Origin: Leptospiraceae bacterium
Lineage (GTDB): Bacteria; Spirochaetota; Leptospiria; Leptospirales; Leptospiraceae
NCBI GenBank assembly: GCA_016711485.1
Contig: JADJSX010000014.1
Location: 1-64,000 of the forward strand
Direction: 5' to 3'
Length of the DNA stretch: 64,000 nt
Of the stretch, positions 35,118 to 44,473 are shown piece by piece. The translations under genes and the position numbers were made by a program. The stretch's first letter is position 1; every line of letters begins with the position of its first letter. The notes beneath the pieces were generated by a model. The model searched no databases, was not told the DNA's origin, and saw nothing but the letters and a program-made list of their open reading frames with translations.

Positions 35118-36292
35118 AATTTCCCTTTTGTTTGAAAGTCATAAACGACTTCTACTATTTCATTTGTATTGATGCGAATAATTCCATTTTCCGTATGCAC
35201 TATCATAATTGAATCTTCTTGATTGATGATTGCTCCAATTTCCGTCCGGCCATTTACTAAAATAATTTTTTCAATTCTTTCATAGTATTTTACTATATCT
35301 CGGTTAGATTGTAATCGTTTGGGTTCTACTACAATCGATTCGTTAAACTTAACTTTTTCTACTTCCTGTTTTGATGTAACTTGATTTTCTAATGTATTCC
35401 TTTTTTTCTCTAACTCTTCTGCTTTTGCCTCATCAATTCTTCCGCTGCTCAACTCTTCATTCAGTCGAATCATTTCAGTAGCGACTTTTGGATCAACAAA
35501 AACAATCGTCTTAAGTTCTTGTTGTTCTGTTTTCGTAAAATCAGCAGGAACTGGTTTTTCGGCTGTGATATCTGTTAGTCTTTGTATAATTTCTTTTATA
35601 GACCTAGTATCAAATTTTTCAGTTAACAATATTTGGTCATCCGCGAGTAATTCAATTTGTTGTTCTTTCTCTAATACTACTTCGGAACCTAATAATGATT
35701 GGTAGATTTTTTTGAGTCCTGCATTTTTTTCAAGTTCTTCGAGAGGGATTTTTTCAAACGATGGAATTCTTGGAGAAACTGCCACGGATCCATCTACAAC
35801 TTTTATCATCGCAAATTCATCTTTTTTTATATCGATTAAAAATGAAGTTCCTCTTACGCCTGCTACTAAAGTAGGAGTGGAAATAGAAAAACTATCATTT
35901 TTATTTTCTTTGGAAATATTCGCAAAAATTTTACCAGTAGTGATTGATAATTTGGAATCTAAATTCCCATTTACAGAATTTGCAAGTTGAGTAAATTCTA
36001 ATGTTGTATTAGCACCTAATCTTACTGCAGAACTTTTTCCAATTTGAATATCCACTTTGGATTTTGCTCCCGTTAATATTTTATCACCAGTCTTAAATGC
36101 TGAGCCTAATACAGCTTTTTCTTCCGTAAGATCAGCATGAATGATACGAGAGTCTCCAACACTAAAAACTACTAAAGCAGAAAGGGAATTATCTTTTCGA
36201 TCCAGTTTGCCTTCGATACGATCCGTTGGCTTTCTGCACTCAGATAAAAAAAATAAGCTTGTAAGTAAAAGAACTATTGATAATTTATTCAT
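35114..36292 (-). CDS. FecR-domain lipoprotein
   Basis: A 392-residue protein with a lipoprotein signal peptide (MNKLSIVLLLTSLFFLSEC, Cys at about 19). A FecR domain follows at about 45-175, with VGDSRIIHADLTEEKAVLGS, then LKTGDKIL-like spacing and STPTLVAGVRGTSFLID. In iron signalling FecR contacts FecI/FecA. In spirochaetes such domains are also found in stand-alone lipoproteins with no sigma factor, as here. The middle (about 180-330) is charged and helical. It converges with the 98-residue gene. Its ligand is unknown. Confidence 0.85.
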   Translation of the reverse strand: MNKLSIVLLLTSLFFLSECRKPTDRIEGKLDRKDNSLSALVVFSVGDSRIIHADLTEEKAVLGSAFKTGDKILTGAKSKVDIQIGKSSAVRLGANTTLEFTQLANSVNGNLDSKLSITTGKIFANISKENKNDSFSISTPTLVAGVRGTSFLIDIKKDEFAMIKVVDGSVAVSPRIPSFEKIPLEELEKNAGLKKIYQSLLGSEVVLEKEQQIELLADDQILLTEKFDTRSIKEIIQRLTDITAEKPVPADFTKTEQQELKTIVFVDPKVATEMIRLNEELSSGRIDEAKAEELEKKRNTLENQVTSKQEVEKVKFNESIVVEPKRLQSNRDIVKYYERIEKIILVNGRTEIGAIINQEDSIMIVHTENGIIRINTNEIVEVVYDFQTKGKF

Positions 36293-36445
36293 GAAATTGG
36301 TGTCCTCACAGTTTGAATAAAAATGACCGACAGAACACAGTATCCTATATCAGAGACAATCTTAAAAGCAATTTTTTTCATAAATGCTATATTTTAGTTT
36401 GTATTTCATTCTTGTTGAAATTATTGTAACAAAGGAGTAAATTTC

Positions 36446-37381
36446 ATGAAAACTAATTTATTTTTGCTTAAAAAATTGAATCTTGCAATATTAATTCCAG
36501 CGATTTATCTTTTTCTTAATTGTTCAATTACGCAAACTCAACAGCGCACTTTGCAAAACTTTGGAGAAACTGCAATAGTGATGTCAAATTTAACTTCGAG
36601 TGAACTGATCGCAATGCGAAATTCAACGATTCAAATGAATATGCATCGTATACGTCTAGAAAATATGACAACTAAAAAGGAAGATACAAATACGGAAGAC
36701 ACAAAAGAATATGCAAAATTGGAAGGATCCTTTACAATTCAGAACATAGCCATTCGACTTAAAGCCATTGCCACGCTTCGCTCTTACGCCAAATTATTAT
36801 TATCCCTCGCATCTGATTCTTCTAAAAAAGAATTGGAGCAAGCTACACAAAGTTTTCTTTTCAGTGCACAAAACTTGTCCGGAGATTATAAAAAATTGGA
36901 TGAAAAAAAATTAAATTCAATCGGAGAAGCAGCAAAACTTTTTGGTGGAATTTTCACAGAGCACAAACAAAAAGATGCAATTAAATCAATCATTCTTGAC
37001 TCAAAAGAACAAGTTGAAATACTCTGTGATTTATTAGCAAAAGACTTTGATCCTGGAAAGGATGGGAATAAATTAGCGACAGATTTTATTTTAACTGGAA
37101 AGGATCTACAGATAAGTGCTGATGAAAAACTAGATTCTGGAAGCGAAATTAAATCGGAAAAAATTAAAACTAGAGCACTTATCGCATTTCAACTCGCAGA
37201 AAAAAATATCCAAAAGCGAGATACAATTTTACCAGAAATCGCAAGTGCAATTTTAAATCTAAAAAAAGCAAATTCTGAAATGTACGAATCATTTCAATCA
37301 GAAGTTTACACAACGAAAGATATTGCTAAATTCGTAAACACAGTAAAGGCAGTGCAAGATTATAAGGCAATTTTAAAATAG
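36446..37381 (+). CDS. Putative helical lipoprotein
   Basis: A 311-residue protein with a lipobox-like signal (AILIPAIYLFLNC, Cys at about residue 26), then almost entirely alpha-helical, lysine- and glutamate-rich sequence with no recognisable domain. The start ATG has AAAGGAG 9 nt upstream. It leads a three-gene unit with the 98-residue protein and the thioredoxin-NHL lipoprotein. Function unknown; likely an anchored periplasmic or outer-membrane protein. Confidence 0.7.
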   Translation: MKTNLFLLKKLNLAILIPAIYLFLNCSITQTQQRTLQNFGETAIVMSNLTSSELIAMRNSTIQMNMHRIRLENMTTKKEDTNTEDTKEYAKLEGSFTIQNIAIRLKAIATLRSYAKLLLSLASDSSKKELEQATQSFLFSAQNLSGDYKKLDEKKLNSIGEAAKLFGGIFTEHKQKDAIKSIILDSKEQVEILCDLLAKDFDPGKDGNKLATDFILTGKDLQISADEKLDSGSEIKSEKIKTRALIAFQLAEKNIQKRDTILPEIASAILNLKKANSEMYESFQSEVYTTKDIAKFVNTVKAVQDYKAILK

Positions 37382-37392
37382 GGAGATAAACA

Positions 37393-37689
37393 ATGGGAAA
37401 AACGGACGTAAATTATTTGGAAATGTTAGATGCACTTCAACTATTAGTAAGTAAAGCAAAAGGAAGTGAAAAAACAGAACTTCGTTCAAAACAAAAAGAA
37501 TTTATTAAAGAAGTAAAAAAAATTATCGCCCTAAATATTGAAAACGACAATGAAAAATATACTTCTGCAATCAAAAGCTTAGAAAAAACAAACAAAGATA
37601 TTGAAACAGCTATTAAAGATGCTAATAAAATTTCTAACGTATTAAATTCTATCACTAGCACAATGAATATACTCGGTGAAATTGTGTAG
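37393..37689 (+). CDS. Small helical hypothetical protein
   Basis: A 98-residue helical protein without signal peptide (MGKTDVNYLEMLDALQLLVS start), rich in Lys/Glu and probably coiled coil around residues 10-80. Nothing in it is recognisable. A weak GGGAG precedes the ATG. It lies 11 bp after the helical lipoprotein gene and its end overlaps the next gene by 14 bp. Confidence 0.65.
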   Translation: MGKTDVNYLEMLDALQLLVSKAKGSEKTELRSKQKEFIKEVKKIIALNIENDNEKYTSAIKSLEKTNKDIETAIKDANKISNVLNSITSTMNILGEIV

Positions 37690-39295
37690 ATTTTTTACCC
37701 AAAGGCGTGAAGATAAAAAATATAACAGTCTTTTCGCCTATTGTTCCTTTTTCATTATCACTTTAAATTTATTTTGTTTAATAAATCAAAAACAAACCCA
37801 AACTACTATTGAACCAAAATACTCCGGCTCTCAGGTTGCGTTCGATTTTCCTTTGAATGCGGAGTGGATAAATACAAATAAACCTCTATCTATAAAAAAC
37901 TTAAAAGGAAAAATCATATTACTTTATTTTTGGAAACCATCCTGTATAAACTGCATTCATACCTTAGTCGATTTAAAAAAGTTAGAAAAACAATGGAAAG
38001 AAGAACTAGTTTTGATAGGAATCAACTCTCCAAAATTTTTAGCAGAAAAAAACAATGATAATCTTATTCATTCTATATTACAAAACGAACTAGAACATGC
38101 GATCATACATGACCCTAATTTCTTAATATGGGGGCAATACCAAATAAACGCTTGGCCTAGCTTTGTATTAATTGATCCAAAAGGTCTCGTATTTGGCATT
38201 CAATCCGGAGAAGATATCTACGAAGGATTTAACCAAATAATTTCCGGGATGGTAGAAGAGTATAAAAAATTAAACCTAATTTCTTCCTCACCTATTTCAT
38301 CGTTAAAACCAATAGTTAAATCTAAATCAAAACAACTTCTATCATTTCCTGGGAAACTAACGCTTAATGATATTGGAAGTGAACTATTTGTTTCCGATTC
38401 CAAACACCATAGAATTCTCAGAATTGATATTAAAACTAAAAAAATCATAGATATCATTGGAAATGAGAAATCTGGTTTAATCGACGGAAATTTTAAAGAG
38501 GCTAAGTTTAATAATCCACAAGGATTAACTATCAAGAACGAATTTATTTATGTTGCAGACTCAGAAAATCATTGTATTCGAGAAATTAACCTGAAAACTA
38601 AAAAAGTAAAAACTCTTGCAGGTACAGGACTTCAAGCTCGTTCATTCAACGTACCCGGAAAAGGAAAAGAGGTATCATTTAATTCTCCTTGGGATTTAAT
38701 TGAACAAAAAAATAAACTGTATATTACGATGAAAGGTTCCCATCAAATCTGGACACTGGATTTACAAACCTACGAATCAGAAGTATATGCAGGCTCCGGA
38801 AGTGAAAATCTTTTTGACGGCAAATTACAAGAATCCTCCTTCGCACAACCTTCCGGAATAACGAAAAGTCAAGGGAAGTTTTTTATAACGGATAGCGAAA
38901 TTAGTGCAATTCGTTCCATCGATTTTAAATATTCAGAATTAGTCAGTACAATTATTGGAAAAGGATTATTTGAATTTGGCGATGTAGACGATTCGTACCC
39001 GATTGCAAGGTTACAATACCCGACCGGAATTTACTATAACAACGGCAATTTATATGTAGCCGATACATATAATAATAAAATCAAACTAGTAAATCCATAC
39101 GAAAAAACATCGACTACACTTGCTGGAAATGGAAAAATCGGATCTCAGAATGGAAGTTTTGTCGATGCTAGTTTTTTTGAGCCCTCAGGAGTTTCTGGAT
39201 TAAAAAATAAAATTTATATTGCTGATACCAATAATCATTTAATCCGAGTTCTTGATTTGGATACAAAAACCGTGAGTAATTTCGATTTTCAGTGA
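37676..39295 (+). CDS. Lipoprotein with thioredoxin-like and NHL-repeat domains
   Basis: A 539-residue protein. The likely lipoprotein Cys is C34 (ITLNLFC). A TlpA-like thioredoxin domain (about 50-190) has the redox pair C90-C93 in KPSCINCIH. After a linker, about five NHL repeats form a beta propeller (about 215-535), for example GLTIKNEFIYVADSENHCIR and YIADTNNHLIRVLDL. The fusion is a known architecture in NHLRC2-like proteins. The start is GTG, overlapping the upstream stop by 14 bp. It probably acts in the periplasm or at the surface as a thiol-active scaffold (inference). Confidence 0.85.
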   Translation: MKLCRFFTQRREDKKYNSLFAYCSFFIITLNLFCLINQKQTQTTIEPKYSGSQVAFDFPLNAEWINTNKPLSIKNLKGKIILLYFWKPSCINCIHTLVDLKKLEKQWKEELVLIGINSPKFLAEKNNDNLIHSILQNELEHAIIHDPNFLIWGQYQINAWPSFVLIDPKGLVFGIQSGEDIYEGFNQIISGMVEEYKKLNLISSSPISSLKPIVKSKSKQLLSFPGKLTLNDIGSELFVSDSKHHRILRIDIKTKKIIDIIGNEKSGLIDGNFKEAKFNNPQGLTIKNEFIYVADSENHCIREINLKTKKVKTLAGTGLQARSFNVPGKGKEVSFNSPWDLIEQKNKLYITMKGSHQIWTLDLQTYESEVYAGSGSENLFDGKLQESSFAQPSGITKSQGKFFITDSEISAIRSIDFKYSELVSTIIGKGLFEFGDVDDSYPIARLQYPTGIYYNNGNLYVADTYNNKIKLVNPYEKTSTTLAGNGKIGSQNGSFVDASFFEPSGVSGLKNKIYIADTNNHLIRVLDLDTKTVSNFDFQ

Positions 39296-39424
39296 AAATA
39301 AATTCTTTGAAAGTTCTCGGAATCTACCCTTACTTAACACCAAAGGCAACTGCCCATTTCTGATTCTAAAAGATGCATTCTGATATACATAAAAACCATT
39401 CCGAATCAATTCGCTTGGGTAGTT

Positions 39425-39467
39425 CTTTTTCAATGCTATGGTATATATATTCATAGCATTGAAAAAG
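39425..39467. promoter_or_regulatory. 16-bp perfect inverted repeat upstream of the citrate-synthase-like gene
   Basis: CTTTTTCAATGCTATG (39425-39440) and its exact reverse complement CATAGCATTGAAAAAG (39452-39467) are separated by GTATATATATT, about 82 bp before the start at 39549. It is AT-rich with no T-run, so an operator or cis-acting RNA hairpin is more likely than a terminator. The remainder of this 250-bp gap shows nothing else. Confidence 0.4.
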
Positions 39468-39548
39468 ATTCAGCCAATTTGCTTATTGACTCAAAAACAG
39501 AACTAAGTTCTATGGAATGAGAAAGAATAGAAAAGGTGTGAAAAAAGT

Positions 39549-40835
39549 ATGAGTGGTTATAAGAAAGCAGAACTAAACTTAGATGGAAAATCTTTCCCTC
39601 TAAATATAATAACAGGTACAGATGGCAAACAAGGTCTTGACATTAAGAATTTATATGACTCTACGGGAGTTATTACCTTTGATCCAGGTAGTTTTAATAC
39701 GGCCGTAGGAGAAAGTAGCGTCTCTAGAAGAGATCCAGACAAAGGCCAACTAAGTTACCGAGGATTTCAAATTGACGACTTAGTTAAAAATTCAACTTTT
39801 GTAGAAACTTCCTTTCTTTTAATATATGGAGAGCTACCCAAAAAAGCAGAGTTAGAAGACTTCTCTCATCGGCTATCCAAACATTCGATGATCCATGAAG
39901 ATATGATTAATTTATTTGATGGATTTCCTGGGAAAGCCCATCCTCTAGCAGTATTATCTACAATGATTATGGCACTCTCTAGTTATTATACTGATGAATA
40001 CGAAGAGTCTGCGGACAGAGGAGTTGACCAAGTTACTCGATTACTCAGTAAAATCCGAACTATAGCAGCTTTCTCCTATAAAAAAATGATTGGTCAACCA
40101 TTTGTATATCCAATTGATAAACTTCCATTTTGTACAAATTTTTTACATATGTTATTTTCTGTACCGACAGAACCATACAAAGTTCCAGAGGATCACGATA
40201 AACTTTTAAACCAACTTTGGATTTTGTATGGAGACCATGAACAAAACGTAGCGGCTACTACCGTTCAACTTGTTGGTAGCACAAAAGCAAACTTATTCGC
40301 TTCTATTAGTGCAGGTATTTCTGCTCTTTGGGGTTCTAGAGAAGGCGGACAAAGTGTAGCCGCGGTGGAGTTACTAGAAAATATTCTCAAATCGGGAAAA
40401 GATTACAAATCATATTTAAGTGACGAAAATGTTAGAGCGGAATTAGTAAAAGCAAACTTTTTAGGCCATGAAGCCTATATTGTAAAAAGTCCAAGAGCAA
40501 TTGTAGCTCGACAAATATTTCACGAATATTTTAAAACTCACCATAGTCCACTTGTAGATTTAGCATTTAATGTAGATGATTATATTACAAATGAAAGTTT
40601 CTTTAAGGAAAAAAATCTTTATCCGAATTTAGAATTCTATAGTGGAATTTTATTTAACAGCATTGGAATTCCCAAAAATATGTTTACTCTGATGCAAGCG
40701 ATCGGAAAACTTCCAGGTTGGCTTGCACATTGGAGAGAACTCAGAATTCGAAGTAATTTCAAAAAAGCAAGACCAAGACAAATTTATATAGGAAATATAG
40801 ACAAATCCTATATCCCAGTAGATAAACGCGGTTAA
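39549..40835 (+). CDS. Citrate-synthase-fold protein with altered active site
   Basis: A 428-residue protein, collinear with type II citrate synthases (LSYRGFQIDDL, YLLIYGELP-like LLIYGELPKKAE, NMFTLMQAIGKLPGWLAHW). Of the usual catalytic residues H230 is kept (YGDHEQN), but the second His is replaced by E265 (WGSREGGQS instead of WGPxHGGAN). The oxaloacetate-binding Arg in GHRVY is E308 (GHEAY), and the catalytic Asp in YPNVDFYSG is E362 (YPNLEFYSG). The frame is otherwise intact, which argues for selection on another function. A different reaction or a regulatory role is possible. An acyl-CoA-dehydrogenase-like gene follows after 9 bp. The start has AAAAGGTG upstream. Confidence 0.8.
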   Translation: MSGYKKAELNLDGKSFPLNIITGTDGKQGLDIKNLYDSTGVITFDPGSFNTAVGESSVSRRDPDKGQLSYRGFQIDDLVKNSTFVETSFLLIYGELPKKAELEDFSHRLSKHSMIHEDMINLFDGFPGKAHPLAVLSTMIMALSSYYTDEYEESADRGVDQVTRLLSKIRTIAAFSYKKMIGQPFVYPIDKLPFCTNFLHMLFSVPTEPYKVPEDHDKLLNQLWILYGDHEQNVAATTVQLVGSTKANLFASISAGISALWGSREGGQSVAAVELLENILKSGKDYKSYLSDENVRAELVKANFLGHEAYIVKSPRAIVARQIFHEYFKTHHSPLVDLAFNVDDYITNESFFKEKNLYPNLEFYSGILFNSIGIPKNMFTLMQAIGKLPGWLAHWRELRIRSNFKKARPRQIYIGNIDKSYIPVDKRG

Positions 40836-40844
40836 CCACATACC

Positions 40845-41888
40845 ATGCAAAGTCTGAGTGAATTTTTACATTCGATTCCAGTAGACTTTGATAGGGAAGA
40901 GATTTACAAAAAATCTCTTCCCTATTTGGTAAACGAAAATTATTTAAATGTATTATCCGGCAAAACAAGTTTCAAAGAATTTCATACAAATCTAATTTCC
41001 TTAGCGAAACTTCCCCACGGAATTGGAATTGGAGTTGCTCTTATGGCTCAAATCAATATAGCCGGTAGAGTTATACAAATCATCTCCGAAACAAACTCAA
41101 ATATATTTAGAATTCTAGAAGGTATTACAAAAGGCGAAATAATAGTAGCCCTTGGTGTTTCTGAACCAGAATGGAAAGGAAGACTTTCGAATCTCAAATC
41201 CACACTTACTCCAAACATAAACGGAAAATATCTTCTGAATGGAGAAAAATCATTTTTTACAAACGGATACAATTGTAACTTCTTTTTAGTAGTAGTAAAA
41301 ATAGAACAAAATTACAGAGTTTTGATTTTAGATAAAAACAAACCCGGTCTTCAAATCACTAGATTTACACTTCCGTTTGCAGTCGAAGCTACTCATTGTA
41401 AAATAAAATTTGAAAACGTCGAAATCGAAAATTCCGAAATTTTAAATTTTAACTATTCAGAGTATGCAGAAAATCTACGATTATCCGAAATGCTTTCCTT
41501 GGCTGCAATATTTTGCGGTTACTCTGAATATACCCTAAATAGAATCAAGGAAAATACAACATTAGTCTCAATTCTTAAAGATGACGAAAGCAAACAAACG
41601 AAACTCCTTCGCTGTAAAACATTCATCCAATTACTTAAAGCAAGAATTTTAGAAATTTCCGAAGAAAAAGATAAAAATCCACAAATAGAATTAAAGTCAT
41701 TTTTCCCCTACGGAACTGAGTTTGTTGTGAAAGAATTTTACTCTACTTTGGAAGAAATATTCCCCTCTGAAAATTTAGAGCCTTATTTTCAAGATAAACT
41801 TCTATTTCAATACAAAGATATGCTAAATGAATCGTACATTCGTCGTGCAGGAAAAACCGTAAGTGGAATTACTAAATCCCATGAGTAA
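40845..41888 (+). CDS. Divergent acyl-CoA-dehydrogenase-like protein
   Basis: A 347-residue protein that aligns with the N-terminal and middle domains of acyl-CoA dehydrogenases (LPHGIGIGVALMAQINIAGR, ALGVSEPEWKGRLSNLKSTL, LNGEKSFFTNGYNCNFFLVV). The usual EPxxGSD loop is EPEWKGR. The C-terminal helical domain is short and lacks RxQFG and the YEGT catalytic Glu motif. It is probably not a working dehydrogenase. It starts 9 bp after the citrate-synthase-like gene, so the two degenerate enzymes are likely co-expressed. Its 3' end overlaps the convergent mscS gene by 17 bp. Confidence 0.7.
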   Translation: MQSLSEFLHSIPVDFDREEIYKKSLPYLVNENYLNVLSGKTSFKEFHTNLISLAKLPHGIGIGVALMAQINIAGRVIQIISETNSNIFRILEGITKGEIIVALGVSEPEWKGRLSNLKSTLTPNINGKYLLNGEKSFFTNGYNCNFFLVVVKIEQNYRVLILDKNKPGLQITRFTLPFAVEATHCKIKFENVEIENSEILNFNYSEYAENLRLSEMLSLAAIFCGYSEYTLNRIKENTTLVSILKDDESKQTKLLRCKTFIQLLKARILEISEEKDKNPQIELKSFFPYGTEFVVKEFYSTLEEIFPSENLEPYFQDKLLFQYKDMLNESYIRRAGKTVSGITKSHE

Positions 41889-42759
41889 AAATATGAATGG
41901 ATTTCTCTTTTTTAAATCGAACTAATGTTTTTTCACAAACTTTCGCTCGATTTTGTCTTTTCTGATGAACATGAGTAAGATACCTTAGGGCTAACATAAT
42001 TTTACCTTCCTCAATTGTAACATATACGATCGGTGTTGTTTTTCCTAATCTCACCAAATAGTTTTTAGAAAGTCTGCGAATATTTCTTTCAAAAGTTTTA
42101 GAAAAATTTTCGTCCAAAATACTTTCAGATAAAATATTTTCACAAATAGTTTTTGCTTTCTGCCAATCAGAATTAATCGTTAAAAAGATATATATTTCAT
42201 CCCAAATAAAATTCATTTCCTGTGAAACAACGAATACTTTATGACTAATAGTCTGATGATTCGGAATATGAACTAAACGATTTGAGGATTGGTCCGCACC
42301 ATGTTCTGTATTTACTTCCAGGAGGGTAAAACGCATTAACCCTACATTTATAACTTCACCTTTTACATCCCCGATTTCGATCCTATCGCCTATTGTAAAT
42401 CCGCTATTTCCATGAATCAAAAACCAACCTGCAAAGTTTAGAGTTATATCTTTTATAGAAATAATAAACCCTGCACCGGTGAAGGCAAGAAGAGTCGGAA
42501 GGTATGAGATTTTATCGTAAAAAACAGGAATGGAAAAAAATACTCCAAAGAATACAAATGTATAACGAGTAATGCGCCTTCTGGTAAAAATACTTTGGAT
42601 ATCAGAATCTGAATTATATCTATCCAAAAAAAATACAGTTATATTATAAAGTAAAATCAAAAAGAAAATTGTATAAAAGTACAAAATAAAATCTTCTGAA
42701 ATTTTTCTTTGGTTTAAAGATAGAATTTTAAATAGACTAAATGACTCAAAAAATTCCAT
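41872..42759 (-). CDS. MscS-family mechanosensitive channel
   Basis: A 295-residue membrane protein with three or four helices in the first 120 residues. The pore helix/beta-domain signature follows: GAGFIISIKDITLNFAGWFL and FTIGDRIEIGDVKGEVINVG. The remaining beta and alpha/beta parts match MscS. It acts as an emergency valve on hypo-osmotic shock. It is the last gene of the NUDIX-aroB-mscS unit; the gap to aroB is 6 bp. Confidence 0.88.
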   Translation of the reverse strand: MEFFESFSLFKILSLNQRKISEDFILYFYTIFFLILLYNITVFFLDRYNSDSDIQSIFTRRRITRYTFVFFGVFFSIPVFYDKISYLPTLLAFTGAGFIISIKDITLNFAGWFLIHGNSGFTIGDRIEIGDVKGEVINVGLMRFTLLEVNTEHGADQSSNRLVHIPNHQTISHKVFVVSQEMNFIWDEIYIFLTINSDWQKAKTICENILSESILDENFSKTFERNIRRLSKNYLVRLGKTTPIVYVTIEEGKIMLALRYLTHVHQKRQNRAKVCEKTLVRFKKEKSIHIFTHGI

Positions 42760-42765
42760 AATATT

Positions 42766-43854
42766 TTATAGAGAATTTTGTAATTTTATGGCGGATACTA
42801 TTTCTTCTTCGCCTATTACATTTCCAAAACTTGCATTTCCAACCTGATTTAATAAAATAAATTTAATTTTTCTATCGCTAGTTTTTTTATCATGCATCAT
42901 ATGTTCTACTAATTTTTCAGGAGAAAGTTTTTTATCTAACAAAGGCAGTTTTAAATTTTTCATAATTTGAAGAACTTCTTTGAAAGATTCATCCGAAAAA
43001 CCCGCCTTTTCTTTTGAAAGAATAAGTGCAAGCACGAGTCCAATCGCAACACTTTCTCCATGCGAATACTTCTTGTAATTCGTTAATGATTCAATTGCAT
43101 GCCCGAGTGTATGTCCCAAATTTAAAATTGCTCTTTTTCCAGTTTCTTTTTCATCTTCGGCTACAATACTTGTTTTGAATTTTACAGATTCAGAAATAAA
43201 TACTTTAATAGAATTTTGATCATATATACTTTCAAAATTAGCAGATTTGATTTTTTCGAAAAACTCGCCACCAGTTAATAGGGAATGTTTTAAAACTTCT
43301 GCCAAACCACATTTCCATTCTTTTTCTTCTAATGTTTTAAGAGTGTGTAATGGAGCATATACTAATTCTGGCTGATGAAAAGCTCCTATCATATTTTTGC
43401 CCTTATCAGCGTTTACAGCTACTTTACCGCCAACTGATGAATCTACACAGGCTAAAAGTGTTGTAGGAACTTGCACGAAACGAATTCCTCTAAGAAAAGT
43501 AGCAGCAACAAATCCAGAAAAGTCCCCTACAACTCCACCGCCTAGTGCAAGTATAACTGATTTTCTATCTGCATTTAACTCTATGAGTTGGTTATAAACC
43601 TTTTTTAATCGATCAATATGTTTATTCTTTTCTTTTCCTTTAATTATAATAACTCCAACGGGAATAGAAAGTTGTTTTAATTCAGTAAGTAGAGAATCTA
43701 AATAAAGTTTGGATACTTTTTTTTCCGTAATAATTATTAAACGAGATACATTTTGAATTTCCTGAAGTTCCATTGATAGTCCTTCAAAGTTTTCATATAA
43801 AACAACATTGTATTTTGTAGTACCAAATTCTACTTTCTCTGAAGAAATTTGCAT
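42766..43854 (-). CDS. aroB: 3-dehydroquinate synthase
   Basis: A 362-residue enzyme for the second step of the shikimate pathway (DAHP to 3-dehydroquinate). Motifs: NAD-binding ALGGGVVGDFSGFVAATFLR, substrate region VPTTLLACVDSSVGGKVAVN, Zn/active-site NLGHTLGHAIE and SHGESVAIGL. I chose ATG 43854, which shares one base with the upstream stop (TAATG) and has GGAGG at good spacing. The reading frame extends five codons further upstream. It is coupled to the NUDIX gene. Confidence 0.95.
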   Translation of the reverse strand: MQISSEKVEFGTTKYNVVLYENFEGLSMELQEIQNVSRLIIITEKKVSKLYLDSLLTELKQLSIPVGVIIIKGKEKNKHIDRLKKVYNQLIELNADRKSVILALGGGVVGDFSGFVAATFLRGIRFVQVPTTLLACVDSSVGGKVAVNADKGKNMIGAFHQPELVYAPLHTLKTLEEKEWKCGLAEVLKHSLLTGGEFFEKIKSANFESIYDQNSIKVFISESVKFKTSIVAEDEKETGKRAILNLGHTLGHAIESLTNYKKYSHGESVAIGLVLALILSKEKAGFSDESFKEVLQIMKNLKLPLLDKKLSPEKLVEHMMHDKKTSDRKIKFILLNQVGNASFGNVIGEEEIVSAIKLQNSL

Positions 43855-44315
43855 TATCCCTCCACCCAATTACTTTTTATAAATCTTTCTTTATCTTTTC
43901 CTGAATCTTTAAAATAACTTTTAATATCTGGTCTGAGTTCCAACTCCAATACTGCATCAACAGAATGAAATGCAAATTCAATTATTGCTTTTTCTTTTTT
44001 CGAAATTGAAGGATTGTATGATTTTACTTCTGCTTCAAATACAAGCTGTATTAAATGCCTTCCACCTTTTGGATCAATACTTTCATTAATAAGTAAAAAT
44101 TTGGAAGAACTAACATCTAAGTTTAATTCCTCTTTAAGTTCTCGTACGAGTGCAGTTGTAGCACTTTCCCCAAATTCAATCCCACCGCCGGGTAATAACC
44201 AGTAGTCCTTATTTTTTTTTCTTTGTTTGATGAGTAAAATTTCGCCTTTATTATTTCGGATAAGCGCCGCAACACGAACTCTAAGTTTTTTAGATTTTAG
44301 AAAAAAATCAAGCAT
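43854..44315 (-). CDS. NUDIX hydrolase
   Basis: A 153-residue protein with an intact Nudix box, GGGIEFGESATTALVRELKE then ELNLDV (residues about 43-68), preceded by the beta-strand core RVAALIRNNKGEILLIKQR. It hydrolyses a nucleoside diphosphate linked to another moiety. The substrate cannot be told from the sequence. It is the first gene of the unit with aroB and mscS. Confidence 0.88.
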   Translation of the reverse strand: MLDFFLKSKKLRVRVAALIRNNKGEILLIKQRKKNKDYWLLPGGGIEFGESATTALVRELKEELNLDVSSSKFLLINESIDPKGGRHLIQLVFEAEVKSYNPSISKKEKAIIEFAFHSVDAVLELELRPDIKSYFKDSGKDKERFIKSNWVEG

Positions 44316-44330
44316 TGAGACTACCTATTA

Positions 44331-44470
44331 TTTGCCACGAAGAAGCAAGGTTCGTAATTTTATAGATTCTTCGTTGAAATAACTGCATTGAAAAACTACC
44401 AGTAACACTAATTTAGTTAATACATTTATATTCATAGCAATCTCCGTATCTCTGCGACTCAGTGGCAATA
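44331..44470. repeat. Degenerate CACGAAG/CTCAGTGGC repeat between rnc and the NUDIX gene
   Basis: GCCACGAAGAAGCAAGG near 44333 and TCTCCGTATCTCTGCGACTC followed by AGTGGCAA near 44442-44470 are diverged arms of the CACGAAG/CACAGAG repeat family. No gene is visible in the 158-bp gap. Confidence 0.4.
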
Positions 44471-44473
44471 TTT

